Both the position numbers and the translations under genes were made by a program. Below are positions 43,301-54,900 of a DNA stretch of 64,000 nt, piece by piece. How positions within the stretch are numbered: position 1 is the stretch's first letter; each line of letters begins with the position of its first letter. Source of the stretch: Symsagittifera roscoffensis (taxonomy: Eukaryota; Xenacoelomorpha; Acoela; Convolutidae); NCBI RefSeq assembly GCF_963678635.1, contig NC_087062.1:64513253-64577252 (forward strand), given 5' to 3'. The notes under the pieces were generated by a model that worked only from the letters and a program-made list of their open reading frames with translations, was not told the origin of the DNA and did no database searches.

Positions 43301-43495
43301 TTTCTCCGCTGTTTGCTTCGTTAAATTGAGACTTTCAGTTGCCGCACAGAATCCACAGAAAAATGTTTGTTCAAAAAATTTCTCATCTGTGTTATCTGGT
43401 ACTGTCACCCTTGTCCATACTATCTGACATTTCGAGCACTCGACGTCTTTCGATATGTACCCCTTGGTTGCTTTTTTCACTTTTACTTGCGCCAT
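40373..43495 (-). pseudogene. Non-LTR retrotransposon (APE-type LINE), most complete copy
   Basis: Transcribed leftward. ORF1 starts at ATG 43495 with a zinc-finger-like CSKC...CGFC region, and shifts frame near 43290 into RALKDDEMICGVITTKANK. The endonuclease starts near 42850 (LKFLLWNIEGA, LLLTET) and continues in 42662-42231 with ELIIIGGDFNCRIDAGERG and SSTIDLFFS (AP-endonuclease motifs). The RT domain runs from 41858: KKAAGPDRISNDLLKSTLG, PLYKQKGIRKDPANNMGIAL, HHGFSKKRSTIT, LGFEKAFDSVNRPR. The catalytic YADD lies at 40928-40917. The C-terminal part (40642-40373) includes YVQHIEYIASYYWKKWAQL. Several frameshifts and stops make it inactive. The frame breaks are shared with the other two copies, so they predate the triplication. 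Confidence 0.82.
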
Positions 43496-45096
43496 TCAAT
43501 ATCTAATCAAAGAGTTTATCACAATATTTAGGCTGCCACAAACGAGAGCATGAACGGGCCAATTCGAATTTTTGAAAATTACCATTTCACCCCAAAAACA
43601 AGATAAACTTTAGAATATGACTGACTGGCAAGTGCAGGGAACGGAATCTTCCTGCTTAGTAAAAATAAAAAACATAACTTGAACTAGTTTGGCAAAGGTC
43701 ATTGCTAATTTATGAGGTCTGAGAACTGTCAACGCTTTAAATAACATTGACAAATATGCAAACGCCTTGACAGGTAGGAGAAAACTTCACTTTATATAGT
43801 GTTAGATAAAGCTGACAAAAGGTGCGTACATCCGTAATCTGGTTAAAATCAATAATTACTCGGATTAGAGATAGAAACGGGGCCACCCAGTAACATCATA
43901 AAAATTGTACATTCAGAGCAATCAGTTGGTTTATAAATCCTTCCTTGATAAACCCTTTCCATAGTAAATTCCTGTAATTATCACATAAGTCTGCGGGATA
44001 AACTTCGAATACAAATATAGAAGCAGATAAAAAAGTTTCGAATTTTCAATTCAGTTTATACTCAATCCTTGTTTTATTCCGAGAAAGCTGATCCTACAGT
44101 GGCGACAGAGAAAACAAGACTCAGGACAAAAAAAATGAGTTTCAAAAAAATTGAAGTGATCAAAACGTGTCAAGCATGTCAGGAAAACATTAATAATCAA
44201 ATAAAACGTAAAGACACGTTAAAGTCACGTTTCATAGATAAAACCAGGAAAAGTCGACAAAAATTCATGAATTTTTTTCCGCTGATTTGGACCGTAAATT
44301 GTCAATTAACCTTGTAATGCAAGAAGTAATTGAACCGATTTCAACAGAAAGGTAAAAAAAACGAGTTGAAAAACTAAATTTGTAAGATACAAAGGAATAA
44401 CTGTAGTTGGCGGGACATAAAACGTTATTTAAGGCGTAAAAAGCCGCTAAGACCTAGAGAAACTCCCACTACGGAAATCTTGATGAATAATTAAGCAGAG
44501 TGGGGGATAAGTATGGCAACGGTATGTTCGGTATCCAAGATGTTTTTGTCGGAGGCATTCACCAGTTCTAACGTCTTTGAAAGCTACTTAACACATTTTG
44601 AGCTATAAGCCGAACTGCAAAACTGGAAACGTACTATAAGTGGAACCGAAACCGATGTCGAATTTTCTTCCACCTAACACGGCGTTTGCATAATTGTCAA
44701 AGTTGTTTAATGCGTTGACAGTTGTCAGACATCATAAATTAGTAACGACCTATGCCAAACTAAATCAAGTTATGCTCTATATTTTTTACCAACAGGAAAA
44801 TTTCCGTTTCCCTTCGATGTTTCCGTTCTTGAAATTGAAGTGCTCCAGCCACGACGGAGCAATTATATTGGATATTTATATAAAAATCAATTGGTTCCCC
44901 ATGCTATGATTTTAGCTCCTTTAGCTCGTTATTAGGGAGTATATTTATTGATCACATCCAATTCTTTGTCAAAAGGACAAACCTCCAGTTCAAATGACCA
45001 TTTTATGGAGCAAAACATCTTTTAACTTTTGAGGCATCTTGGCTTTTTTATTGTAGACTTCTCTCGCTCCAGGATCCATGAGAAAATTTCGGGCCT
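43496..45096. other. Unit interior without a recognised gene
   Basis: Between the LINE 5' end and the coiled-coil remnant. A short + frame (ATG near 44135) encodes MSFKKIEVIKTCQACQENIN and about 60 residues in all, conserved in all three units, but it has no domain and is not convincing as a gene. Otherwise AT-rich. The equivalent stretches are 50485-52074 and 57460-59000. Confidence 0.4.
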
Positions 45097-45610
45097 TCAA
45101 CCAGCTCCTTGGAATATTCTTCTCTTCCGCCTTTTTCTGGGTGGCATAGAAGGCAAATCCTCAATACTCTTAAAATGCCTATCCACTGTTTCAGGCGGCG
45201 CTAGTCTCGGTAACAATGAAATATCAAAGAGACTCCGGGGAGGGGGCGGAAATCGGACTCTCTGCGTCATGTAGACGCAGTCTATTCCAGCTAAATCTTT
45301 TGCAAAAGTTTCTGCCTTCAAGTTAGCGTGAAGCTTCTTCCTCTCCCTCTGACTGTCAGAGATTTTCTTCTTGTAATTGATCTCCAGCGAGTTGCTCTCT
45401 ATTTCGAGTACTTTAATTTTTAATTTGTAGCCTTCAACGGCGCCTTTCATTTGCAGGAGTTTCTCAATCCCGTTGTTAACCTCAATATGAGAGAGTCTCA
45501 GTTGCTCCCTGAATTGCAGGCTTGTCACCCTAGCTTCTCGCTGTTATTTAATACCTCTCCGCTTCATTTATCTGACACTTGAGGTTGATCACCTCCTCGC
45601 ATGAAATTGG
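45097..45610 (-). pseudogene. Coiled-coil protein remnant, unit copy 1
   Basis: Minus-strand open frame of 143 codons without an ATG: LQFREQLRLSHIEVNNGIEK, then LKIKVLEIESNSLEINYKKK, a heptad-like helix. After it come RVRFPPPPRSLFDISLLPRL and a basic end, MPPRKRRKRRIFQGAG. Upstream (45545-45605) another frame gives CEEVINLKCQINEAERY followed by a stop, so the original was longer. No family is recognised. Copies at 52075-52588 and 59080-59540; the third has lost 25 bp (between TTC direct repeats near 59271), which shifts the frame. Confidence 0.45.
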
Positions 45611-46256
45611 CGCCCGATTCACAATACTTGGTGGTTGAAGTTGCTCGAGTGGCGCTACACTTCTATATTCAGTATTGACGGCTACTATCCTGAATACATT
45701 AGGCCGCACCACCGCCTTAACTCCAAACAGTTCCGGCAGAAAATGAACAAAATCCCTGAGCTGTGGTTCCTGTCGGTTTCCCAGAAACTATATATAAATA
45801 TATTTTTTCTTACTCCCACAGTCTACGCTGTGCTTCCGTTTCTTTTATCCTAATCCCACCTGTAACTCTGTGTTTTCATTTCTTTTATTCTTTATCTCAC
45901 AAGTAACATTGTGTTTTGTTTTAATTGCACTCAAATTTGTCTCATTTTTATTCGTCCGAACATGCTATGCTTTTGTGAATGACTTCTTGGTTTATAAAAA
46001 CATTATCCTGTTGTCCCGTGCCTTGCACTTTTGTTTCCTTTACCAGACCTTGTTTTTCTTTTTCCTGTCTGTATTACCTTCTGGAGTTTCTCTCAAGTGT
46101 CTTAATAACTGTAGACCCCAATGGCTTTAACTGCTGAAATACCGTTACTTATTTGCCCCGTCTTTCAATAAAATGCCGAGAAAAATAAATGGAAAAACAA
46201 TCCAATAATTTTACATAGAAAATAAATTGTTAGCGAAGTGATTGCGACTTCTCTAG

Positions 46257-47615
46257 CTATTCCCCAATAACGGAGCATCTGTGTTTCCATTTTAGCAAAC
46301 CATGAAAAATATAACCAGCTGTATGGTGGAATTTTAAGCCAAAATGGTCAAATTGATCATTTGCATACTCCCCGTTTTGTCCCAGGAGGACATACGTTCC
46401 TGTCTTTGTCTTCTGACAATGTTTCATAAGTTGTGACAACTGATTGTCTCCAACTTGTTCATCCCTGAAAACACCTCCACCGCTAATATCAAAAGAGATC
46501 AAAGTTGCATTTTGTTTGCCGGTTTCTCTAATTTTTTGTTGATTTGCGGATCAACTTCAGTTGTTTTGTGCAGATGATACCCAGGACCCATTACCTAATT
46601 CAAAGGCATTAGGATAGACTTTATTGCACAGCTTGAGAGTATAAATTGCAAGGATTTACTCTACTGATTGGGTCCATAAATCTTTTGTGCGAATTGGTGC
46701 CAATGTTTGCAACTTCCACCGGTACTTTCTCTGCGCAGAAGAATATTTCGTCGAGGCGATTGGTAACATGTAATAAAAATGTAACCTGAGTGGTAACCTC
46801 GAGGCGATTTTTTTCTGTAATGAAAACTTCCCAGCTTCCAGATTCTTTTGCCAAATGCCAAATAATGCAATAGATAATACATTCGTGCTTTTCCAGAACA
46901 CGCAGTATGTTTTCATTTGTTAAGAATTCCCAGATGAAAAACCTATCTAATTCTCTTTGTATTACATCCTTAGTGGTTAATCCCTCAAAATTTGCTGACA
47001 TATCAAACGTGGTTTCCCCAGATGTAACAAAAACATATGGTTGGTTGGTTTTATTCACGAATACTCCCTGTGTTATGATTTGATCCCTTAAAACTTCAAC
47101 AGGAAACGACCTCTTACCTTTTTTTCCGGAATTTTCAATTTGCTCTGATAGGTAATTACTATTTTTTGTTTCCAAGATCGAAAATTTTGCTAATTAAAAT
47201 GCTAGTCTTCCAGTTGTTTTCACATCGTTTATGTACGTTACCGAATCCGGTTCGAAACTCCTGTTCCCCCACTTTCTCACTTGTGCCATTCCCGTTGGGT
47301 CCTCAAAAAGCAACACACTACCAGTACTTACGCATACAAGGTTCCAATGATTAATTCCTCTTTGATTAGAACTGAACCCATAATTTTATTAGAAGAAATC
47401 CACTCCACTGGATATACATATTTGATTTCTCTTTTGTTCCCTTTCCTCATGAATGTTTTTGATTGTTTTACTTTGAAACTATTTGTAGACTCTGACGATA
47501 AGATGCTATCCATTTTCTCCCGAGGTATAGTAAAATCCTCGTTAGCAAAGCCTGTTATTTTTAAAATCTTTTTTTCACACTCTGATTCACTCAGTGGATA
47601 GAAATTAGGAATAAG
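46257..47615 (-). pseudogene. Unidentified multi-exon gene fragment, unit copy 1
   Basis: Three consecutive minus-strand coding blocks are conserved in all units. Block 1 (47615 to ~47210) starts after an acceptor-like TTTTCCTAG and reads LIPNFYPLSESECEKKILKI ... GSVLLFEDPTGMAQVRKWGN. Block 2 (47165-46621) reads KNSNYLSEQIENSGKKGKRS ... CIIYCIIWHLAKESGSWEVF ... NPCNLYSQAVQ. Block 3 (about 46530-46257) reads NATLISFDISGGGVFRDEQV ... GLLKWKHRCSVIGE. Frames differ between blocks, with possible short introns (for example GGTAACGT near 47228). I do not recognise the family. The GSVLLFEDPTG segment is vaguely OB-fold-like, which is weak. It looks like a piece of a cellular gene carried in the repeat. 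Confidence 0.5.
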
Positions 47616-47920
47616 CTAGGAAAATGCATAAAGGTAGGCTGCATTCTCCCACCAGCTGCTTTTTTCGTAAGTACCGTTACTGAATATGACGCCAAATACA
47701 TGCAATACTTTAGCCTTACTTCTGTTGCCACCGGTTTAAACATTCATTCCCCGCTCTTAAACGTTTCCTGTTCCTTTATGTTTGAGTACAATTGTTAATT
47801 TTGCTCAAGAAAATTCTTTCAGTCTTAATAATTTTTTCAAAATCAAATGCGGTTAAAGTTTCTCCAGTTAGTTTTGCTAAGCATAAAAAATTTATGAATA
47901 ACTTACCATACTGAAATAAG

Positions 47921-50484
47921 TTGAAACTGCCGCCTGCACTCAGGTAACCCACCTAGTCTGCTATGTAAATTGCAAAAGGAAGAGGCGAGAGTTTGTCTCC
48001 TTGTGGGTCACCCACTGTCTGTTTTATAGGGTCTGACAAGAAATTGCCTTTGCAGACTCTGATGTAGATCTCGTTCAGAACGCTGTTCAGTACATCAAGG
48101 AAATGGGTCGGCAAGCCTCTCAGTTTCAATTTTGAAATAACCTGGGCCTGTTTACCGAGTCAAAAGCCTTCTCAAAACCCACGAAGCACACGTAACAACG
48201 TACCGTCATCTCCACGCAGGATTTGACTGCCGTGAAAAGGCTTTCTGTTATCGTGGAACGCTTCTTGCTAAAACCATGGTGTTCTTCAAGAAGTATCAAA
48301 AAACATTCCGCCCAGTTGTTGAGTTGTTCGTACAGTATTGTCGTAAAACACTTATATACCCAAGAAAGCAACGCAATTCCCCTGTTATTTGCTGGATCTT
48401 TCCTGATACCCTTCTGCTTGTACAAAGACTCTAAAAAAGCGGTTTTGCAAGCTGTTGGGCATACTGCGCGTCTGAAACAGAAATTGAAGAGCAGTATCAG
48501 GAAACTGAAGGTAATCCCCAAGGTACTTTTCAGTAGATCGTTAGATATTCTGTCTGGTCCGGCAGCTTTTTTCAACGGCGCTTCAGCCATAGCTGCAGTG
48601 ATTTCTGGGAGTTCTATGTCTTTTTTCAGCTCTTCACCACTGTCCATCAGCGTAAACACATAATCGTGATTACAATCAGTTTGAGCAGAACAGTCAATTT
48701 CAGGAATTTTGGCGTTGTTCAACAGGCTGAAGAATTAGTTTTCCCAGATGTGATTATTTACAACTGGAGTACAAACTGGTGGTTTCTTTGTCCTCCGGAT
48801 TGTCCAGGACTGCTTTTTGTCGGATTCTGATACAATCAAACTTTCTTTTTCTTGGTTTTCTTCAAACTCTCTTTTCTTTCTCGCTCACATTTTCTTGAGG
48901 ATATGTTAATCTCTGCTATATTTCAGATTTGGTTCTGAAAACAGCCTTCAATTCGCAATGCGCATAGTAACAAGCTTTGTCAAACCAGGGTTTTGAGTGT
49001 CTTTTCCGCCTTGTGGTTTTAGCAGAGGCTAAAGTATGAACAAATTGGTCATACACGAGGTTGACATCTGGAGAATCGATGGAGAGGGAACTTGTCAACT
49101 GGCTTATTGTTGCAGCGATTAGATCAAGAGCACCACTTTGGAGTGCTATTGGTTTCTTCTCATAAACACCCAGGTTTCTATCGATTGTTAGGGTAACTTG
49201 CAAGTGCTTTGTCAGCATGGAATCTTGGATTTGCAGCTGGTTTCTGCATTATCTGACACCCTGATTGAGAAAAACAGGTCTATGGTGCTAGATCCGTTGT
49301 CACTGATATAGGTTGGAGTGATATCATTCAGGCAAGTGAATCCTACATCTATCTGTATTTCACAGAGATGTTTGCCTCTCTCTCCTGCGTCGATGCTGCA
49401 GTTGAAGTCTCCTCCGATTATGATAAGTTCCTTATGTTTACACTTTTCGAGGCAGTCTGATATATGTCTGCAACGATAGTTTCTAGCTCTGTTAAAGGGC
49501 TAAAGTAGCACACAGCTAGCGACAGCTTGTGAGAATCTGAATTATTAGCTGAGATATTATCTAAGGCATAGATTTGCCTCTGGGTCAGCTTCAGTTTGTG
49601 GTTGAGAGCGTTGCACAATCCTCCCATGGGTCTCCCTCTATTCAATTTTTGGCGCTGCTTCCGTTGTATGTAAAATTTGGGATGTCAAAAGTACTAGTCG
49701 AAGTTGTTTCAGTCAGAAGTAAGAAGTCGTTGTTGTCCAAAGTAGAGTCTTTTGTCAGCTGCAGTGTCTTTTTGGCTCCTTCTATATTCCATAGTAGAAA
49801 TTTTAGGCTTTGTAGTTTTTGGTTCAAGACCACGAGGTCCCCCTTGATTTTTCATCCGTTCCCTGGTTCTTCTTCAATATTCGTTCTTAATTTTTTGCGT
49901 AGTTCAAACAGTTCTGCTCGTTTTGCCTTGGTGCGGTCAGGATCGATGTAGGTGTGCTCATATTCTGGAATATCCTTCAATTTTCTGCTTTTTGACAGAA
50001 ACAGACGTCTGAATTCTCGTTTTCGAAACGAACTAAAAGCAACTGTTTCGTAGTCTCTGCGTGTTCTTCACTGATCCTCTTGGTTTCGAAACTCCGGGGT
50101 TCCAGAGTGATTTCGAGCTTGCCAGCGATGTCTTCGACCAGCTTGTTGTCGTATTTGGTTGGTACAGATCCCCTGATGATTATGTTTCTGGCCTTTTCTT
50201 TTCTCCTTTTCTCATCTTTATTGGCTTTAGTCGTGATAACACCACAGATCATTTCGTCGTCTTCCAAGGCTCGCATACGATAGTTTCTCCGCTGTTTGCT
50301 TCGTTAAATTGAGACTTTCAGTTGCCGCACAGAATCCACAGAAAAATGTTTGTTCAAAAAATTTCTCATCTGTGTTATCTGGTACTGTCACCCTTGTCCA
50401 TACTATCTGACATTTCGAGCACTCGACGTCTTTCGATATGTACCCCTTGGTTGCTTTTTCACTTTTACTTGCGCCATTCAATAT
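47921..50484 (-). pseudogene. LINE copy 2, truncated at the RT active site
   Basis: Same ORF1-EN-RT order as 40935-43495 but cut at the unit boundary, so YADD and everything C-terminal are missing. A 1-bp loss in a T-run near 50455 shifts the ORF1 start, and an extra AT dinucleotide (TATATGTCTG near 49464) breaks the endonuclease. RT blocks remain in 48722-48126. Confidence 0.8.
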
Positions 50485-52074
50485 CTAATCAAAGAGTTTA
50501 TCACAATATTTAGGCTGCCACAAACGAGAGCATGAACGGGCCAATTCGAATTTTTAAAAATTACCATTTCACCCCAAAAACAAGATAAACTTTAGAATAT
50601 GACTGACTGGCAAGTGCAGGGAACGGAATCTTCCTGCTTAGTAAAAATAAAAAACATAACTTGAACTAGTTTGGCAAAGTCATTGCTAATTTATGAGGTC
50701 TGAGAACTGTCAACGCTTTAAATAACATTGACAAATATGCAAACGCCTTGACAGGTAGGAGAAAATTTCACTTTATATAGTGTTAGATAAAGCTGACAAA
50801 GTTGCGTACATCCGTAATCTGGTTAAAATCAATAATTACTCGGATTAGAGATAGAAACGGGGCCACCCAGTAACATCATTAAAATTGTACATTCAGAGCA
50901 ATCAGTTGGTTTATAAATCCTTCCTTGATAAACCCTTTCCATAGTAAATTCCTGTAATTATCACATAAGTCTGCGGGATAAACTTCAAATACAAATATAG
51001 AAGCAGATAAAAAAGTTTCGAATTTTCAATTCAGTTTATACTCAATCCTTGTTTTATTCCGAGAAAGCTGATCCTACAGTGGCGACAGAGAAAACAAGAC
51101 TCAGGAAAAAAAAATGAGTTTCAAAAAAATTGAAGTGATCAAAACGTGTCAAGCATGTCAGGAAAACATTAATAATCAAATAAAACGTAAAGACACGTTA
51201 AAGTCACGTTTCATAGATAAAACCAGGAAAAGTCGACAAAAATTCATGAATTTTTTTCCGCTGATTTGGACCGTAAATTGTCAATTAACCTTGTAATGCA
51301 AGAAGTAATTGAACCGATTTCAACAGAAAGGTAAAAAAACGAGTTGAAAAACTAAATTTGTAAGATACAAAGGAATAACTGTAGTTGGCGGGACATAAAA
51401 CGTTATTTAAGGCGTAAAAAGCCGCTAAGACCTAGAGAAACTCCCACTACGGAAATCTTGATGAATAATTAAGCAGAGTGGGGGATAAGTATGGCAACGG
51501 TATGTTCGGTATCCAAGATGTTTTTGTCGGAGGCATTCAGCGGTTCTAACGTCTTTGAAAGCTACTTAACACATTTTGAGCTATAAGCCGAACTGCAAAA
51601 CTGGAAACGTACTATAAGTGTAACCGAAACCGATGTCGAATTTTCTTCCACCTAACACGGCGTTTGCATAATTGTCAAAGTTGTTTAATGCGTTGACAGT
51701 TGTCAGACATCATAAATTAGTAACGACCTATGCCAAACTAAATCAAGTTATGCTCTATATTTTTTACCAACAGGAAAATTTCCGTTTCCCTTTGATGTTT
51801 CCGTTCTTGAAATTGAAGTGCTCCAGCCACGACGGAGCAATTATATTGGATATTTATATAAAAATCAATTGGTTCCCCGTGCTATGATTTTAGCTCCTTT
51901 AGCTCGTTATTAGGGAGTATATTTATTGATCACATCCAGTTCTTTGTCAAAAGGACAAACCTCCAGTTCAAATGACCATTTTATGGAGCAAAACATCTTT
52001 TAACTTTTGAGGCATCTTGGCTTTTTTATTGTAGACTTCTCTCGCTCCAGGATCCATGAGAAAATTTCGGGCCT

Positions 52075-52588
52075 TCAACCAGCTCCTTGGAATATTCTTC
52101 TCTTCCGCCTTTTTCTGGGTGGCATAGAAGGCAAATCCTCAATACTCTTAAAATGCCTATCCACTGTTTCAGGCGGCGCTAGTCTCGGTAACAATGAAAT
52201 ATCAAAGAGACTCCGGGGAGGGGGCGGAAATCGGACTCTCTGCGTCATGTAGACGCAGTATATTCCAGCTAAATCTTTTGCAAAAGTTTCTGCCTTCAAG
52301 TTAGCGTGAAGCTTCTTCCTCTCCCTCTGACTGTCAGAGATTTTCTTCTTGTAATTGCTCTCCAGCGAGTTGCTCTCTATTTCGAGTACTTTAATTTTTA
52401 ATTTGTAGCCTTCAACGGCGCCTTTCATTTGCAGGAGTTTCTCAATCCCGTTGTTAACCTCAATATGAGAGAGTCTCAGTTGCTCCCTGAATTGCAGGCT
52501 TGTCACCCTAGCTTCTCGCTGTTATTTAATACCTCTCCGCTTCATTTATCTGACACTTGAGGTTGATCACCTCCTCGCATGAAATTGG
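52075..52588 (-). pseudogene. Coiled-coil protein remnant, unit copy 2
   Basis: Equivalent of 45097-45610. The 143-codon frame is kept, with small changes (ESNSLESNYKKK and GIYCVYM in place of ESNSLEINYKKK and GIDCVYM). Confidence 0.45.
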
Positions 52589-53236
52589 CGCCCGATTCAC
52601 AATACTTGGTGGTTGAAGTTGCTCGAGTGGCGCTACACTTCTATATTCAGTATTGACGGCTACTATCCTGAATACATTAGGCCGCACCACCGCCTTAACT
52701 CCAAACAGTTCCGGCAGAAAATGAACAAAATCCCTGAGCTGTGGTTCCTGTCGGTTTCCCAGAAACTATATATAAATATATTTTTTCTTACTCCCACAGT
52801 CTACGCTGTGCTTCCGTTTCTTTTATCCTAATCCCACCTGTAACTCTGTGTTTTCATTTCTTTTATTCTTTATCTCACAAGTAACATTGTGTTTTGTTTT
52901 AATTGCACTCAAATTTGTCTCATTTTTATTCGTCCGAACATGCTATGCTTTTGTGAATGACTTCTTGGTTTATAAAAACATTATCCTGTTGTCCCGTGCC
53001 TTGCACTTTTGTTTCCTTTACCAGACCTTGTTTTTCTTTTTCCTGTCTGTATTACCTTCTGGAGTTTCTCCTCAAGTGTCTATAATAACTGTACACCCCA
53101 ATGGCTTTAACTGCTGAAATACCGTTACTTATTTGCCCCGTCTTTCAATAAAATGCCGAGAAAAATAAATGGAAAAACAATCTAATAATTTTACATAGAA
53201 AATAAATTGTTAGCGAAGTGATTGCGACTTCTCTAG

Positions 53237-54595
53237 CTATTCCCCAATAACGGAGCATCTGTGTTTCCATTTTAGCAAACCATGAAAAATATAACCAGCT
53301 GTATGGTGGAATTTTAAGCCAAAATGGTCAAATTGATCATTTGCATACTCCCCGTTTTGTCCCAGGAGGACATACGTTCCTGTCTTTGTCTTCTGACAAT
53401 GTTTCATAAGTTGTGACAACTGATTGTCTCCAACTTGTTCATCCCTGAAAACACCTCCACCGCTAATATCAAAAGAGATCAAAGTTGCATTTTGTTTGCC
53501 GGTTTCTCTAATTTTTTTTTGATTTGCGGATCAACTTCAGTTGTTTTGTGCAGATGATACCCAGGACCCATTACCTAATTCAAAGGCATTAGGATAGACT
53601 TTATTGCACAGCTTGAGAGTATAAATTGCAAGGATTTACTCTACTGATTGGGTCCATAAATCTTTTGTGCGAATTGGTGCCAATGTTTGCAACTTCCACC
53701 GGTACTTTCTCTGCGCAGAAGAATATTTCGTCGAGGCGATTGGTAACATGTAATAAAAATGTAACCTGAGTGGTAACCTCGAGGCGATTTTTTTCTGTAA
53801 TGAAAACTTCCCAGCTTCCAGATTCTTTTGCCAAATGCCAAATAATGCAATAGATAATACATTCGTGCTTTTCCAGAACACGCAGTATGTTTTCATTTGT
53901 TAAGAATTCCCAGATGAAAAACCTATCTAATTCTCTTTGTATTACATCCTTAGTGGTTAATCCCTCAAAATTTGCTGACATATCAAACGTGGTTTCCCCA
54001 GATGTAACAAAAACATATGGTTGGTTGGTTTTATTCACGAATACTCCCTGTGTTATGATTTGATCCCTTAAAACTTCAACAGCAAACGACCTCTTACCTT
54101 TTTTTCCGGAATTTTCAATTTGCTCTGATAGGTAATTACTATTTTTTGTTTCCAAGATCGAAAATTTTGCTAATTAAAATGCTAGTCTTCCAGTTGTTTT
54201 CACATCGTTTATGTACGTTACCGAATCAAGTTCGAAACTCCTGTTCCCCCACTTTCTCACTTGTGCCATTCCCGTTGGGTCCTCAAAAAGCAACACACTA
54301 CCAGTACTTACGCATACAAGGTTCCAATGATTATTTCCTCTTTGATTAGAACTGAACCCATAATTTTATTAGAAGAAATCCACTCCACTGGATATACATA
54401 TTTGATTTCTCTTTTGTTCCCTTTCCTCATGAATGTTTTTGATTGTTTTACTTTGAAACTATTTGTAGACTCTGACGATAAGATGCTATCCATTTTCTCC
54501 CGAGGTATAGTAAAATCCTCGTTAGCAAAGCCTGTTATTTTTAAAATCTTTTTTTCACACTCTGATTCACTCAGTGGATAGAAATTAGGAATAAG
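53237..54595 (-). pseudogene. Unidentified gene fragment, unit copy 2
   Basis: Equivalent of 46257-47615 with the same three blocks. KKGKRSFAVEV replaces KKGKRSFPVEV. The T-run upstream of block 3 is TTTTTTTT here rather than TTTTTTG, affecting the reading into that block. Confidence 0.5.
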
Positions 54596-54900
54596 CTAGG
54601 AAAATGCATAAAGGTAGGCTGCATTCTCCCACCAGCTGCTTTTTTCGTAAGTACCGTTACTGAATATGACGCCAAATACATGCAATACTTTAGCCTTACT
54701 TCTGTTGCCACCGGTTTAAACATTCATTCCCCGCTCTTAAACGTTTCATGTTCCTTTATGTTTGAGTACAATTGTTAATTTTGCTCAAGAAAATTCTTTC
54801 AGTCTTAATAATTTTTTCAAAATCAAATGCGGTTAAAGTTTCTCCAGTTAGTTTTGCTAAGCATAAAAAATTTATGAATAACTTACCATACTGAAATAAG

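Larger units (their letters stand above)
40935..47920. repeat. ~6.98-kb tandem unit, copy 1
   Basis: First of three direct copies. The left edge is inside the LINE RT (CTGAAACTGCCGCCTGCACT, just past the YADD codons). The right edge is CATACTGAAATAAG, joined directly to the start of the next copy. Only this copy is continuous leftward with the rest of the LINE, so it is the original locus. Confidence 0.92.
47921..54900. repeat. ~6.98-kb tandem unit, copy 2
   Basis: Direct copy of 40935-47920, roughly 99% identical by eye with scattered substitutions and 1-6 bp indels. It joins copy 1 at ACTGAAATAAG|TTGAAACTGCC. Confidence 0.92.

Noticed and set aside
44105-44317. Small + strand ORF (MSFKKIEVIKTCQACQ...) in each 7-kb unit
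   Set aside because: Conserved only because the unit is triplicated. A single C-X2-C pair is not a domain, and there is no homologue.
46257-47615. Naming the unit gene as a CST/telomere OB-fold protein
   Set aside because: Rests on one short OB-like segment; insufficient evidence without a profile search.
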